NCBI GenBank assembly: GCA_910589415.1
Contig: OU342639.1
Location: forward strand, 14,330,268-14,394,267
Reading direction: 5' to 3'
Source: Malachius bipustulatus
Taxonomy: Eukaryota > Arthropoda > Insecta > Coleoptera > Melyridae
DNA: 64,000 bases
Positions 31,296 through 41,100 of the stretch are shown here, piece after piece. The notes beneath the pieces were generated by a model, which had not been told where the DNA came from, made no database searches, and saw only the letters and a list, made by a program, of their open reading frames with translations. The position numbers and the translations under genes were made by a program. Within the stretch, counting starts at the first letter, position 1, and the number at the start of each line of letters is the position of its first letter.

Positions 31296-31766
31296 AATTG
31301 TGTTCAATTAATACAATTACTTACTTAGGCCTGGCCATGCACGTAGTGATTTTCTTAAATCCAGATATCTCAGAAACGGCTGCTCAAATCAACTCTTACC
31401 ACGTATGCCTTTTTTTGGTAAAATACGTTGGAGAATAAGAATTTTTATTTAAAAGTTAAATACAGAGTGGCCCAAAAAAGATAGTTCGTTTTGAATGTGT
31501 TCAAGGTACCGCAGGTGGCGCCCTCTAAATTTTACAATAAAAATGATTGCAGTTTTTAATTTTTCACCCCACAAAAGCCCCTTCAGCCGAATATTGTGAA
31601 AATATACCAATTATTAAAAAAGTTATTTAAGAAAAACGGAAACCAAATTGAACTTTTGACACCCTGTATCTCCGAAATCATCCACTTTTGGACAGAGATA
31701 AGTTGGGTTAGATCGGCTTATTTAGGCCTCAGGAATTTGTGGTAGCTTTTTTTCCGCACCTTCCAG
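31296..31766 (-). repeat. Right terminal inverted repeat of the mariner-like element
   Basis: Reverse complement of 12147 to about 12650. The outer end reads CTGGAAGGTGCGG next to TA, lacking the ten terminal bases (CAGGGTGTCT) seen at the left end. Differences such as 'ccaacgtatttt' for 'gcaacgtcttct' show a few percent divergence. Confidence 0.9.
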
Positions 31767-31768
31767 TA

Positions 31769-33400
31769 TATGTCTAGTAGGTAATGTTTAGCGTTTTCCG
31801 GTAGGTGTTGAAGAAATGTGTATGGTATATTGTCCGGGCCTGGGCAGGATACCTTGCAAGATTGGAGAGCGTCGCTCATTTCTATTTCCGTTATTGGTGT
31901 GTTGATAAGGTGAAGTTGACCGTGTTCCCTAGTGTTGTCCGGTGTTCCAGATTCTATTGTCTCCTTGATTCTTTGGAATTCTACATCATATTGGGAGTCA
32001 CTGGATTCTTGTTCGAAGTGATCTGCTAATTTTTCTGCTATCTCTTTGCTGTCGCTTATTATTTCGCTTTCCATTTTTAAGCAAACAATCTGTTTTGGCT
32101 CTCTGTTACCTTTAGTTTGATTTTTGATATTTTTTCCCAGATTTCTTTAATTGGCGTTTCAACTTTAATGTTTTCTACATAATAATAATAATAATAATAA
32201 TAGTTTATTTTCTTTAAGACATGTATAACATGTATAGACTTTGTCAATATGTAAATGGGTTAAAAATCTAAAAAACTAAGAACTAAGAACTAAGAGTAAT
32301 ACAACACGAGGTACACACAATAATTACAAACTAAAATGCATTGATACAGACATCAACGTTTCTACATAGTTTCTCCAAGACGCTTTTTTACTGTTCCTGA
32401 TGATTATTCTGGATTTGGCTCTCAGACTGTTAAACTCTATACGGTTTTCTTCGGTGTTATGCCTTTTCAGTCTGTTGAATGCCTTTTTAGTTTCCTTCAG
32501 TGCCTCTCCGCATTCCTTATTCCACCATGGGACTTCTTTGACCCGACATAGGGTTTTCTTTGGTACATATAGGGTTCCTGCTGAACTTATTGTGCGTTCT
32601 AGATGATCTACGGCTTCGTCTATATTCTGGCTTACACTTCTTATATCGAGATTTTCTTGGATGCACTTTGAGAAACTTTCCCAATCGGCAAGTTTGAGGT
32701 TCCATTTTGGTTCGTAGCTGGTTTCCGTTTCTTGGTTTCTCTCTTATAGCTGGATTATTATTGGAAAGTGGTCGCTGTTATATAATTGGTCTAGAGTTTC
32801 CCAATTTCTGAAGCACGCGGCCATTTGCGGTCTGCAAAGTGTCAGGTCAATGGCCGATCCTTCTCCGGTATGCGCATTGTATCTAGTAGTTGATCCTGTG
32901 TTGAGTACTATTAGGTTATTATTGTTGATAAAGTTTTCTACTTGTTTTCCTCTCGTGTCTGGTGCTACGGGAACCCCATATTATGTTATGTGCATTCAGA
33001 TCTGTTAGTATTAGACATGGGTAAGGTATTTGGTCTAATATTTGCTGCAGTTCTATTTCCGTAAGATCTTGAGAGTTTGGTATGTATACATTGATTATAG
33101 CGATTTTATACGGCATGCTTACTATTGAGCAGACAACTTCATAGTTTGAGTTGACTGGAATTTCTTCGGATTGATATTCTGTACTTACATATGTTGCTAC
33201 CCCTCCACTGGCCCATTCCGCTTCTCTGTTTTTATGGTAACAGTTGTAGTTTCTGAGGTTGTGATATTTATTTTCTTTGAAGTGTGTCTCCTGCAGGCAT
33301 ATTATTTTTGGATTGTTTTTGGCTATTATGTATTGTAATTCTGGCAGATGGGTAAAATACCCATTAATATTCCATTGGACTATGAAGGTCTTCGCTGACT
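31769..33400 (-). pseudogene. ORF2, 5' part of the nest-host element: AP endonuclease and start of RT
   Basis: Read from about 33400 downward: IVQWNINGYFTHLPELQ and IICLQETHFKENK (catalytic Glu), then YKIAIINVYIPNSQDL and PCLILTDLNAHNIIWGS, the AP endonuclease core. A linker contains WNKECGEALKETKKAF-like residues (about 32480-32520). RT begins with CKVSCPGPDNIPYTFLQHLP (about 31850) and breaks at DIYW/K, where the mariner-like element entered. A small retroelement copy (32182-32358) lies within it, and several frameshifts and stops are present. The missing part continues at 12146. Confidence 0.8.
32182..32358 (-). mobile_element. Short 5'-truncated non-LTR or SINE insertion with (TAT)n tail
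   Basis: On the minus strand this ends 'aaataaactattattattat', a common 3' tail of insect non-LTR elements. A 10-bp duplication 'tttctacata' flanks it (32172-32181 and 32359-32368). Taking it out restores a sensible reading of the host ORF2 (SWRNYVENIKVETP). It is too short to classify. Confidence 0.75.
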
Positions 33401-33800
33401 GTACTCTGTGTGGACGAATCTGTGTCGTTGGGGTCTTCTCCGTTAAGTTGTCTCGACATTTTCTTTATTATTCTGGTGCGTCTGCTTTTAAGCGATCTGT
33501 GACTGAGTTTGGAATAGATTGATTTGATTGATTTGATTAGCTCGGTGATTGAAACATCGTATGTCTTAGCTAAGCTTAGAGGGTCGGAGTTTCCGTGTGC
33601 ATTTTCCAGGGAATCTGATAGTATTTCAAAGGTAATTGGTTGCTCGGTTTCTTCATAACTGGCCTTAGCTCTTTCTAGGATTTCTTTTGTGGTCGTAGTA
33701 TATTCATCTGATCTTTGTGTGAACGGTTTCTTCTTTTTTGGAGGTTTTTTGATTGCTGTGGTATTCCCCTCTTTGCCTATATTTGTTTGGTTAATCTGGG

Positions 33801-34701
33801 TTAGGCTGTTAGGCTGAGGGGAGATTTAAACTCGAATTGAGGTTCTGGGCTTAGACTGTCTAATGTCGAAGCTGATCTCTTTTTCGGATACTCGATATTA
33901 TTGCTATTATTTTCTGTGTTTGGTATCTCCATCGTTCCAGGATTGGGTGATGTGGCTATAGTGGTTGTTTGGCTAACTTCTTTATTACTTTCTTGTGGTT
34001 CTCCGGTTCCTGTATCAGAATTTTGACTGGCCTGAGTTTGTTTAGGGCATTGTTTTGAAAAATGTCCTTTTTCTTTGCAAATAAAGCATGCGATATCGTC
34101 AAAACCCAGGAACACCCGGTAGCTCACCTCTTCATATTCTAATAATAATGATGTTGGTATAATAAGGTTCTCGTTAGATTGAATATATACTTGTCTTCGG
34201 AAGCTCAAAATTTGATTAAATTCTTCGGAGATGTGGGTAGCTCTAAGGAAACTGATGGGTGTTACTGCCTGAATTCCCAACTGCGCTAGGGATTGATCTA
34301 ATACTTCGTTAGGTATACAGGGGCTGACGTTAGATATAAGCAGACGTTTTGCGGGATTGATAAGTCTGCGCACGCTTAGTTCTTGGTCTTTTATTTTTAT
34401 TTTAGGGTGATCTTGGACTAGAGATTCGACTATTTCCGTGGAACTTAGGTATATGCACACTCTGTTGTATGAGATCCGTGATGCGAATATTATGTTTTTG
34501 GGTTGCACAATATTACCTACAGCTACGATATAATCAGGGAGTTTTAAGCTTTCTAGAACGTCAATTATTATTGCTTGCTCTCGTTTTGGGTATGATACAT
34601 TTGGACGCGTTTTTGCTGCATTGGCGTAGCTGAGAGTATTTTTTTGTTGTTGGGATGTTGGTTGGATCTTCTTTAGTTTGGATGGATGTAGGTGGATTCA
34701 T
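33801..34701 (-). pseudogene. ORF1 (Gag-like) of the nest-host non-LTR element
   Basis: The main open block is 33801-34508, extended upstream in the same frame to an A-run at about 34640. A one-base slip there is needed to reach the likely start ATG (complement 34699-34701, MNPPTSIQTKEDP). The central region has VRRLINPAKRLLISNVSPCIPNEVLDQSLAQLG and CFICKEKGHFSKQC, a CX2CX4HX4C zinc knuckle. The C-terminal part is polar (Ser/Thr/Asn) and includes KKRSASTLDSLSPEPQFEF. A frameshift near 33801 ends the block early; the original end was probably nearer 33400-33500. This is an RNA-binding ORF1 protein of an I-group element, now broken. Confidence 0.8.
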
Positions 34702-35062
34702 ATTTTTATGCAACCCCTGTAGTCAGAGGTGCGTATATTTGCATTTAATTTTAATTGATTTAATTTGTTTAATCTCCTGGCGCGATATCCGATATCCTTA
34801 TCATATCGCCTCGCCGGCAGGCACTGTCGTTGAATTTAATGGATTTTTAATTAGGTTTTACTAGTAAATAATCACTATATGGGTTTACTATTTTTCCGAT
34901 GAAATTAGTAATATTATTTACCCTTAATGCCTGGTTGACACATTGGCTGATAAACTGTTCGCGGTTTTATTTATTGTCCGCTTTTGATTAACTGTTTGTT
35001 TCGGTTTTTGGCTGAGCGATCGGTACTTACACGTATTCACTGTCGACCCGCTCACTCAAGAC
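34702..35062 (-). other. 5' UTR of the nest-host non-LTR element
   Basis: About 360 nt between the ORF1 start and the presumed 5' end, which begins on the minus strand 'agtcttgagtgagcgggtcg'. The boundary rests on the imperfect 14-bp duplication at 35063-35076. Confidence 0.55.
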
Positions 35063-35076
35063 TAATAAATATTTTT

Positions 35077-35984
35077 GTTTTCTAAAAATTTATGGATACG
35101 TTCAAAAATAAGTCATTGTGTTAACTATCACATTAATAGCTCGTCAAGTAATGATTCAATATTCAAAAATTCTTCATTTTTGCTGAAGGCAAACAACATG
35201 TAGACAGTATCTTCTTAGTAATGAAAATGATATTAAAAAATTCATGTACCTACCCTGCAATGATTTTATGAAGAAGGCTGTCGAGTTTTATTCCCGGCGT
35301 GGTGGTAAATAAGGTGAAATTAAAAGCATTAGCTTATAAATTAGTTTTCTTTTAGGAGAGATCCTCATTACATCTCGCTTTCAACTTCCGTTTGACTTTC
35401 AGTACCCGGCAGAACATCAAATACTGCCCGAGTGAGTTACTTCTCTCGTCGTTGTACTGTAAATACGGAATATCGCTAATTGGTTCACTGATGTGAGGAT
35501 ATGACACTCATAAAATCTGGATTATATGAAAACGAATACGGGAATTGACAAGAAACGTTAGTTTTAACATCGATTGAATGGTTATTCTAGATATATAAGT
35601 AAGTTAGGTGAGTTCTAAGTTTTACTGTTAGCGTTTAGGAAGTAAATTTAAACTTACCAAATTTGCTAGAGTTGAAAAGACAGTTCGGATTACCTCAGGA
35701 ATCCTTTAGAGTTTGTCTGGTGTGGTACAGAGTTGCATTGCTACTCTTTGAAATAATAATTTCATCTACAGTTTCATTGAGTCTTCTTACTTAAACCTAA
35801 AAGAGCACTTCAGGATATATTACGTACTATAACTATTATTGTAGATAGATTGAAACTGTTTCTTGGTTTGAAATTAATTTTTCCTGGCATCCTTCATGTT
35901 AATCCAGCAAGTGGTTGTAGCTCATAAATTCGCATCTTTTCCTATTGTTATGTAAAACTCAAAGTTCAAGCATTCCCACACAGC
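35077..35984. other. Intergenic, no gene seen
   Basis: AT-rich sequence without recognised coding or repeat signatures. Confidence 0.5.
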
Positions 35985-36202
35985 ACAAAATATTGCAGCA
36001 ATGTTGCAGCAACGTTGCAATCTTGCATACGCAATTGAAATATTTCAGCAATATTGCAGAAATATTGCTCTGCAATGTTGCTCTGCAATATTGCTGCAAT
36101 ATTGCTGAACGCAATGAAAATATTTCAGACATGTTTCAGAAATATTGCTCTGCAATGTTGCTCTGCAACATTTCTGCAATATTGCTGAAATATTTCAAAT
36201 GT
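35985..36202. repeat. AATATTGC/TTGCAGCAA array, partly palindromic tandem repeat
   Basis: Dense repetition of 'aatattgc', 'tgcagcaa', 'gaaatatttcag' and 'ctgcaatgttgct'. A block 'cagaaatattgctctgcaat' followed by 'gttgctctgcaa' occurs twice, about 80 bp apart (near 36056 and 36137). Most phrases are self-complementary, so the single strand would fold on itself. A frame crosses it but is only repeat-derived. Confidence 0.85.
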
Positions 36203-36766
36203 CTACAATAAAGAATGAAAAATTAAAAACAAATAAAGAATGAACAATTGTTCATCTTATCATCAGTGTAAACCTTTAATCGAGATCCAGTAGGTACTAA
36301 GGTACTTTACTCACAGTTTCTTGTCATGTGTAATTATTATGAATATGAAGACAGTTGGGTGTAATAAAAAGGAAGCAAGTATTTAATAATGTGGACGGAT
36401 CCAGAATTACTGCATGGTTGGAACTTGCAATGCCTCCATTTGAATTGTAAAAATAGCTAGGACAAAAGGGTCGTTAATATACTTGAACACAAAGGGGCGG
36501 ACACATTTTACCAAAAAGGCCCTTCTTTTATTCGTTTGCTATTAGAGCCGTCTAAGATTAAAGTTATAGTTCCATTAGAGAGCTACTTTAATTTATTAAT
36601 ATAAAGAGCTCTATTTTAATTGTCGAATAAAACTTTCGTTTACATAAAGTTTACCTCAAATACTAATCAATCAATAACTAAAGTTTTTGAATTGCTTGTT
36701 CGCGTATAGTGGGGCACCCGATTTGTTTCTACTGAGTTCTCATTTTATTATTCAACTAGCTGACCC
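36203..36766. other. Intergenic, no gene seen
   Basis: AT-rich; no feature recognised. Confidence 0.5.
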
Positions 36767-37320
36767 GGCGAACTTCGTATCGCCTTACAGGCAATGAATG
36801 TCGTGATACAGATCAGCGGATCTTAATTTATGATTTTATGAAAGTAATACAATGAATACAATATAAATATTAAGTTCACAGCTTTGCTAGCAGACACGGC
36901 AAACGTTGTGTTGCCATTTCTTATTAGGCAGAGGTGGGTACGTTGGTAGGTGGGTAAGTGAGTAGGTAGGTAGGTACCCACCTACCCACCAACCAATCCA
37001 CCCACCTACCCTCCTACTCACCTAGTCCACCTATTCACCTACCCTTCTACCCCACCTATCCACCTACCCATCTTACCTACCCACCTACCCACCTAGTCCA
37101 CCTATCCACCTACTCTTCAGCCCTACCTACACACCTACTCTTCTACTCCACCTACCCACCTACCAACCTTACCTACCCACCTAATTTCTAGATTCCAAAT
37201 TGTTTTATTAGTTATTCTGCTATTTGGGACGGAGACAAATACAACAAATCAAAAACCATGAAAATTAGTCCAGCAGTTCTCGAGTTATAAGTGTTCGAAA
37301 TAACCCGACTTTGTTTTATA
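36767..37320. repeat. Dispersed repeat with duplicated head and CCCACCTA expansion, class uncertain
   Basis: Begins 'ctagctgacccggcgaactt' (36768) and has a second related head 'gctagcagacacggcaaacg' (about 36887). I remember such 'ctagctgacccggc' heads as a repeat in many arthropod genomes. Then comes a microsatellite-like expansion of CCCACCTA/CCTACCCA (about 36925-37185). The end, 'tctcgagttataagtgttcg' and 'cccgactttgttttatata', is also a recurrent phrase in such repeats. No protein is encoded. Confidence 0.6.
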
Positions 37321-37581
37321 TATCAGTACCTCAGAGCTAAACTGTATTAACTACCAATCTTTAATTAATTTTTGACCAGAAATATTGCGCTCATAATTTA
37401 GTTTAGCTCGGAGTCGACTAGGAACTTAATGCAGTTTTACTTTGCATAATTCCGAAACAGTATTACCTAGGAGTTAATACTGATAACCATTCAACAGAGC
37501 AGTATTGAATTGATATTAAAATGAATAAAGCCTATTTTCGAAAAAATGGAGTTAATACAGTTTAGCTCTGAGGTACTGATA
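37321..37581. repeat. MITE with 32-bp terminal inverted repeats
   Basis: 'tatcagtacctcagagctaa' plus 'actgtattaact' at 37321-37352 is exactly inverted at 37550-37581. Size is 261 bp, AT-rich inside, with no ORF. The left side directly abuts the preceding repeat. Target duplication not resolved. Confidence 0.8.
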
Positions 37582-37844
37582 TTAAGATTGCCATTTATCA
37601 TCACTCAATTTCCATTTCAAGTCTTGTACCATTTCTTTTCTGCTTCCCAAAATTGCATTGTAATCGTGATTTTTTCGCGACTCAAATCGGGGAGTAATAG
37701 CAAAATTGGGGATCAATATCACACTATTTTCAATAATTGTTTTCCACTGTGGATGCTACGGCTATTTGAGTTCGCACCAACCCTTGATGTGAGATTGTAC
37801 TGAAATTAATTGGTAAATACAAGTTAAGCGTAAATTAATACAAA

Positions 37845-37975
37845 TTAATTTTGCCCTAGGGCAAAATAGTAAGTATATTGTGAAACAAAGTGCGGAAAAG
37901 AGAAAATTTCTCACGAGTGTGAAATTTCTTTTCCGCACGTGCTACACACAGTACTTTTCCTACGACCACAATTTA
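37845..37975. repeat. Two hairpins downstream of the small minus-strand ORF
   Basis: 'ttttgccctagggcaaaa' (37850-37867) is a perfect palindrome. 'gtgcggaaaagagaaa…' pairs with '…tttcttttccgcac' across 37890-37938. They look like termini of a small DNA element that includes the ORF at 37981-38190. Confidence 0.65.
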
Positions 37976-37980
37976 ATAGA

Positions 37981-38190
37981 TTAATTATTTAACAAATTTA
38001 ACACATACATTATTTTTTCTGACAATGCTCTGCTTTTATGACCTTTTCTCCAATTTATGAAATGTTTATAAGCAGATTCGTATTTTTCTCTCGAAACTAC
38101 AGGTAGCAAATTCAAAGAACACAAACCTGATTGTTTTCTGACTTCAGGTGGTGTATTTTCTGCTTCAGATTCAGAGGAATCACAATCCAT
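37981..38190 (-). CDS. Small ORF, possible N-terminal fragment of a tyrosine-recombinase (Crypton-like) protein
   Basis: 69 codons. An acidic N-terminus, MDCDSSESEAENTPPEV, is followed by LLPVVSREKYESAYKHFINWRKGHK and SEKIMYVLNLL. The pattern 'LP..SREKYE.AY..F..W' followed by 'SE......YL..L' resembles, from memory, the SAM-like core-binding domain at the start of Crypton-type or related recombinase proteins in insects. The catalytic domain is absent, so this is at most a fragment or a first exon in a non-autonomous element. It is flanked by hairpins at 37850-37938. Confidence 0.4.
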   Translation of the reverse strand: MDCDSSESEAENTPPEVRKQSGLCSLNLLPVVSREKYESAYKHFINWRKGHKSRALSEKIMYVLNLLNN

Positions 38191-41100
38191 TATAATGATA
38201 GGTAACTAAAGTTTATTTTTTCAGACTACCTAGGTAGGTATTATTTTCAATTCTACCAATGACTTTTTAATATTACTATTATATACTGTTAAATCATTGA
38301 ATTCTACCGACAATATTATTATTATTTATTATTAGACTCTGTATCTAAACTAAAAATAAAGTGACGTGGAGCGTGGAGACGTGGTAGATATGCAACTTCC
38401 ACACAGCGCAGACGCAGTCGTGGGTTAGGTAAGGTAGAGGTGTGCGAGTTTTCACGTTCGTGAATTTGATTTGAACGCTACCAATGCTGTTATTAGCGAT
38501 CAACTCATAAATTTTAATAATTACGCCACAAGAGTAAGTATATTATATTTTATAGTCTTGTCGGGTTCTATCTTATCCCATTTGTGTTTATTTTATTACC
38601 TTGAAGCTTTAAATGAATAGTTATTCCATTAACAATAAGTAACAGTGAGTTCTCAGTTACCGCCCATCACTATTGTTTACATTAAAATTGTACGGAAACG
38701 ATTTTTGGCTATGCGTTTTGTCACTTTGTCGCACAGTTTTGGATACGTGAGAAATCTGCTAGTTTGCCCACAAAAAACGATGCGCAAAGTAGTGTTTTGT
38801 ATAGTGTTCGTAGGAAAATTATTTTGTCATTACAGTACTCGATGTACATGTCATCGATTTTATTGGCAAAGAGGCTAAAGTTCTATATAAAATAATAATT
38901 TATTTATTCAATACTTTAAGTAACACTATCGAATTTACATTTTTTTATCGTAGATCTAAGAGATTTACCGAGAGAGTCAGGAGCAATACGCCAGAATACA
39001 GTAATCGAAGTGAAAGTGAAAGAGACTCATTTTTGCTCTACGATGTTAATTTGTTTTCAAGTTTTCAAGCATCATAACGAAATTCCCTGCACACATTATT
39101 TCATTGTAGCCTACCCTTCATGCAGTAAATGGTGTTAGTCTTGTTTGTTTTCACTTTACTGTGGTTTAAATAAATTATTCATTATAAAAAAATAAAGCTC
39201 TCAATGAAATCTTTCCATCCATTTTTATAGCTTTAGAAAATCTGATAATCAAAAAAGCAGTAGGAGCCCTTCGCAGATTAGTGAAAAATATTTAGAAGTC
39301 AATGGCAGTATTATTATTGAACAATTATTATTAGAAGAATGCAAATGACTAGGACGATGCGTGTGCAGAACATTTTCTTTTACAACAAAAATTATTATAA
39401 CTTGAAACCAAATAATTAGAATTGCATAAATCGCAATAAAATAAAATAGCATTCCGCGTATTATACATCACACTTCTGGAGTTTGGCGAATTCCTCCCGG
39501 CTAACTCTCTATATAGTAGTTAAGTTAATTCTGCAATAAAGAGCTGGCGCCCAACTTGAGGGAAACATTTAAATTGCTTGATGTAAACGTCGTGAATTTT
39601 ACAGATAAAGGAGTGAGGTTCTATGGAAAATAATTATTTAATATATCAAAATCGCTCCTAACCGGGAACAAAATTCTCTACAAAATTGTCATATTAGGTG
39701 TTTTAGATCAGTATTGTTTTTAAATTACAGGGTATTGTAGATGATTAAAAATACTATACATTTAGGACAATTGAAAAAAAGGAAAAAAAGTAGATATTTT
39801 CTTTTGGGTCTGATAATTGAATAACTAATTTAGAACATCAGCTAATGTGTTGGGCTTTGTTGCAGTGAACGATTTAAATTTAATTAAAAGCTATTACCCT
39901 TTTAGAGATTTCATCCATTGTTAAGACGTTATAAATGTAACAGATAATGAAAATGAGAAAGAAAGCTAATTGAGAATTAGAGCATGTTAATTTAATAATT
40001 CGTCATATATACAAGGTAAAACCCTTTATCGATTTCTCTCTCAAAAACCTTTTAAAAGACAGTCTGAAGGCATAAGAAAATTAATTACCTTCAAGGAGGA
40101 TTGTATTGGAGAAAAATCATTCCTCTCTTGTTGTGAGTTTCTACAGAAATCTTGAAAAGGTCAGAGGAGAGAATTCCACCAATTCATAATGAAATAATCT
40201 TTTTGAAATATACCTTCTCAGTTCGCGATGATGGTAAAATTTTACGTAAAGCACTGGCTAATATTAGGAAGCCACTTTCGGCATTTCATGTTTTACTTCG
40301 AAGAATGCTTGAGCCATTAAAACAAAGTCGATTCAGCTGCACCTCTATAATATCTCTTCTTCCCGAATTCTTTGAATAATTTCTTTAGTAGTAAATAACT
40401 GAAATTTGTTCCATTTATAGAATTTAATCACTCTTTCTTGCGCTAAATTAATTACACATCGCCAACTAGCCAATGTTAATATTTTTTATTGACCTTTAAA
40501 TCTTTTGGAAAAAAATAGTGCTGTGTAGTATATGTGAGTTTCTACCACTGCGGAAGGTGTTTGAAGGTGGAAGGTCGAGAGGGGTATATACAATTGCTAG
40601 CTACGTTACATTTCCTATACAAATGTAAAACGATTAACATAGTTCATATTTTTCGTATGGCAGATGAAATCGCATCTATTCTAATAGAATTACAGTGGAA
40701 TAATAGGCTTCTGTGATTTAGGTAAAATCTGAGCGAACCAGTAGCTTCTGGTCCAGTATTTTAGGGGGTAAAGCGATCCCCGGAGACCGATTTGCACTCG
40801 GAATGTTGAATTTGGGGGAAGTATTAAGTGCAATGCGTTAATGGTACTTTAAATGTGAAAAATGAGACACCCAAACGTATTACAAGCTGGGAAACACTAA
40901 TTAGAATTAAATATTTGTTACAAACTTGCGTCTCGACAGCGATATGGATATGGTTATCTCTATATATAATATAGACTCGGACTCTGCGGGTGAATTTGGA
41001 AAGCTCGCATCGATTTTGCTTCATTAAGAAGTTAAAATAAATGTTCTATCCGAAATTAATGAGGACAAATATTTACTTTGATATTCCTCCATGGTAAAGC

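Larger units (their letters stand above)
12147..31766. mobile_element. Mariner-like DNA transposon with ~500-bp terminal inverted repeats, itself filled by later insertions
   Basis: TA duplications at 12145-12146 and 31767-31768 flank the unit, and it splits ORF2 of the minus-strand non-LTR element. The left inverted repeat (12147 to about 12655) and the right one (14250-14319 joined to 31296-31766) are the same sequence in opposite orientation, over 95% identical by eye. Between them lies a degenerate transposase gene. Removing the SINE at about 12672-12964 and the retroelement at 14320-31281 leaves about 2.35 kb, a plausible size for an IS630/Tc1/mariner element, although such long terminal repeats are unusual for that superfamily. 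The left end begins CAGGGTGTCT while the right end lacks those ten bases. Confidence 0.85.
9762..35062 (-). mobile_element. Host of the nest: I-group non-LTR retrotransposon, split by a 19.6-kb insertion
   Basis: The element runs on the minus strand from about 35062 (5') to about 9762 (3'). It is represented by 35062-31767 and 12146-9762, about 5.7 kb after removing the insertion. The 3' end is an A-rich tail (about 9762-9785). A candidate target duplication is 'taatgaatattttt' at 9748-9761 against 'taataaatattttt' at 35063-35076 (one mismatch). It has ORF1 with a CCHC zinc knuckle, and ORF2 with AP-type endonuclease, RT and RNase H. That architecture, with RNase H, belongs to the I/R1/LOA group; finer placement is not attempted. 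Frameshifts in both ORFs and a mutated RT active site show it is dead. The TA-flanked insertion at 12147-31766 interrupts ORF2 exactly, and the reading frame (…DIYNRIW…) resumes when it is removed. Confidence 0.8.

Noticed and set aside
36925..37185. CRISPR-like regular array of CCCACCTA units
   Set aside because: Units are 4-12 bp with no spacers, in a eukaryotic transposon-rich context; it is a simple-sequence expansion.
38645..38878. 77-codon ORF as a gene
   Set aside because: No family resemblance, and phrases nearby recur in the adjacent repeat.
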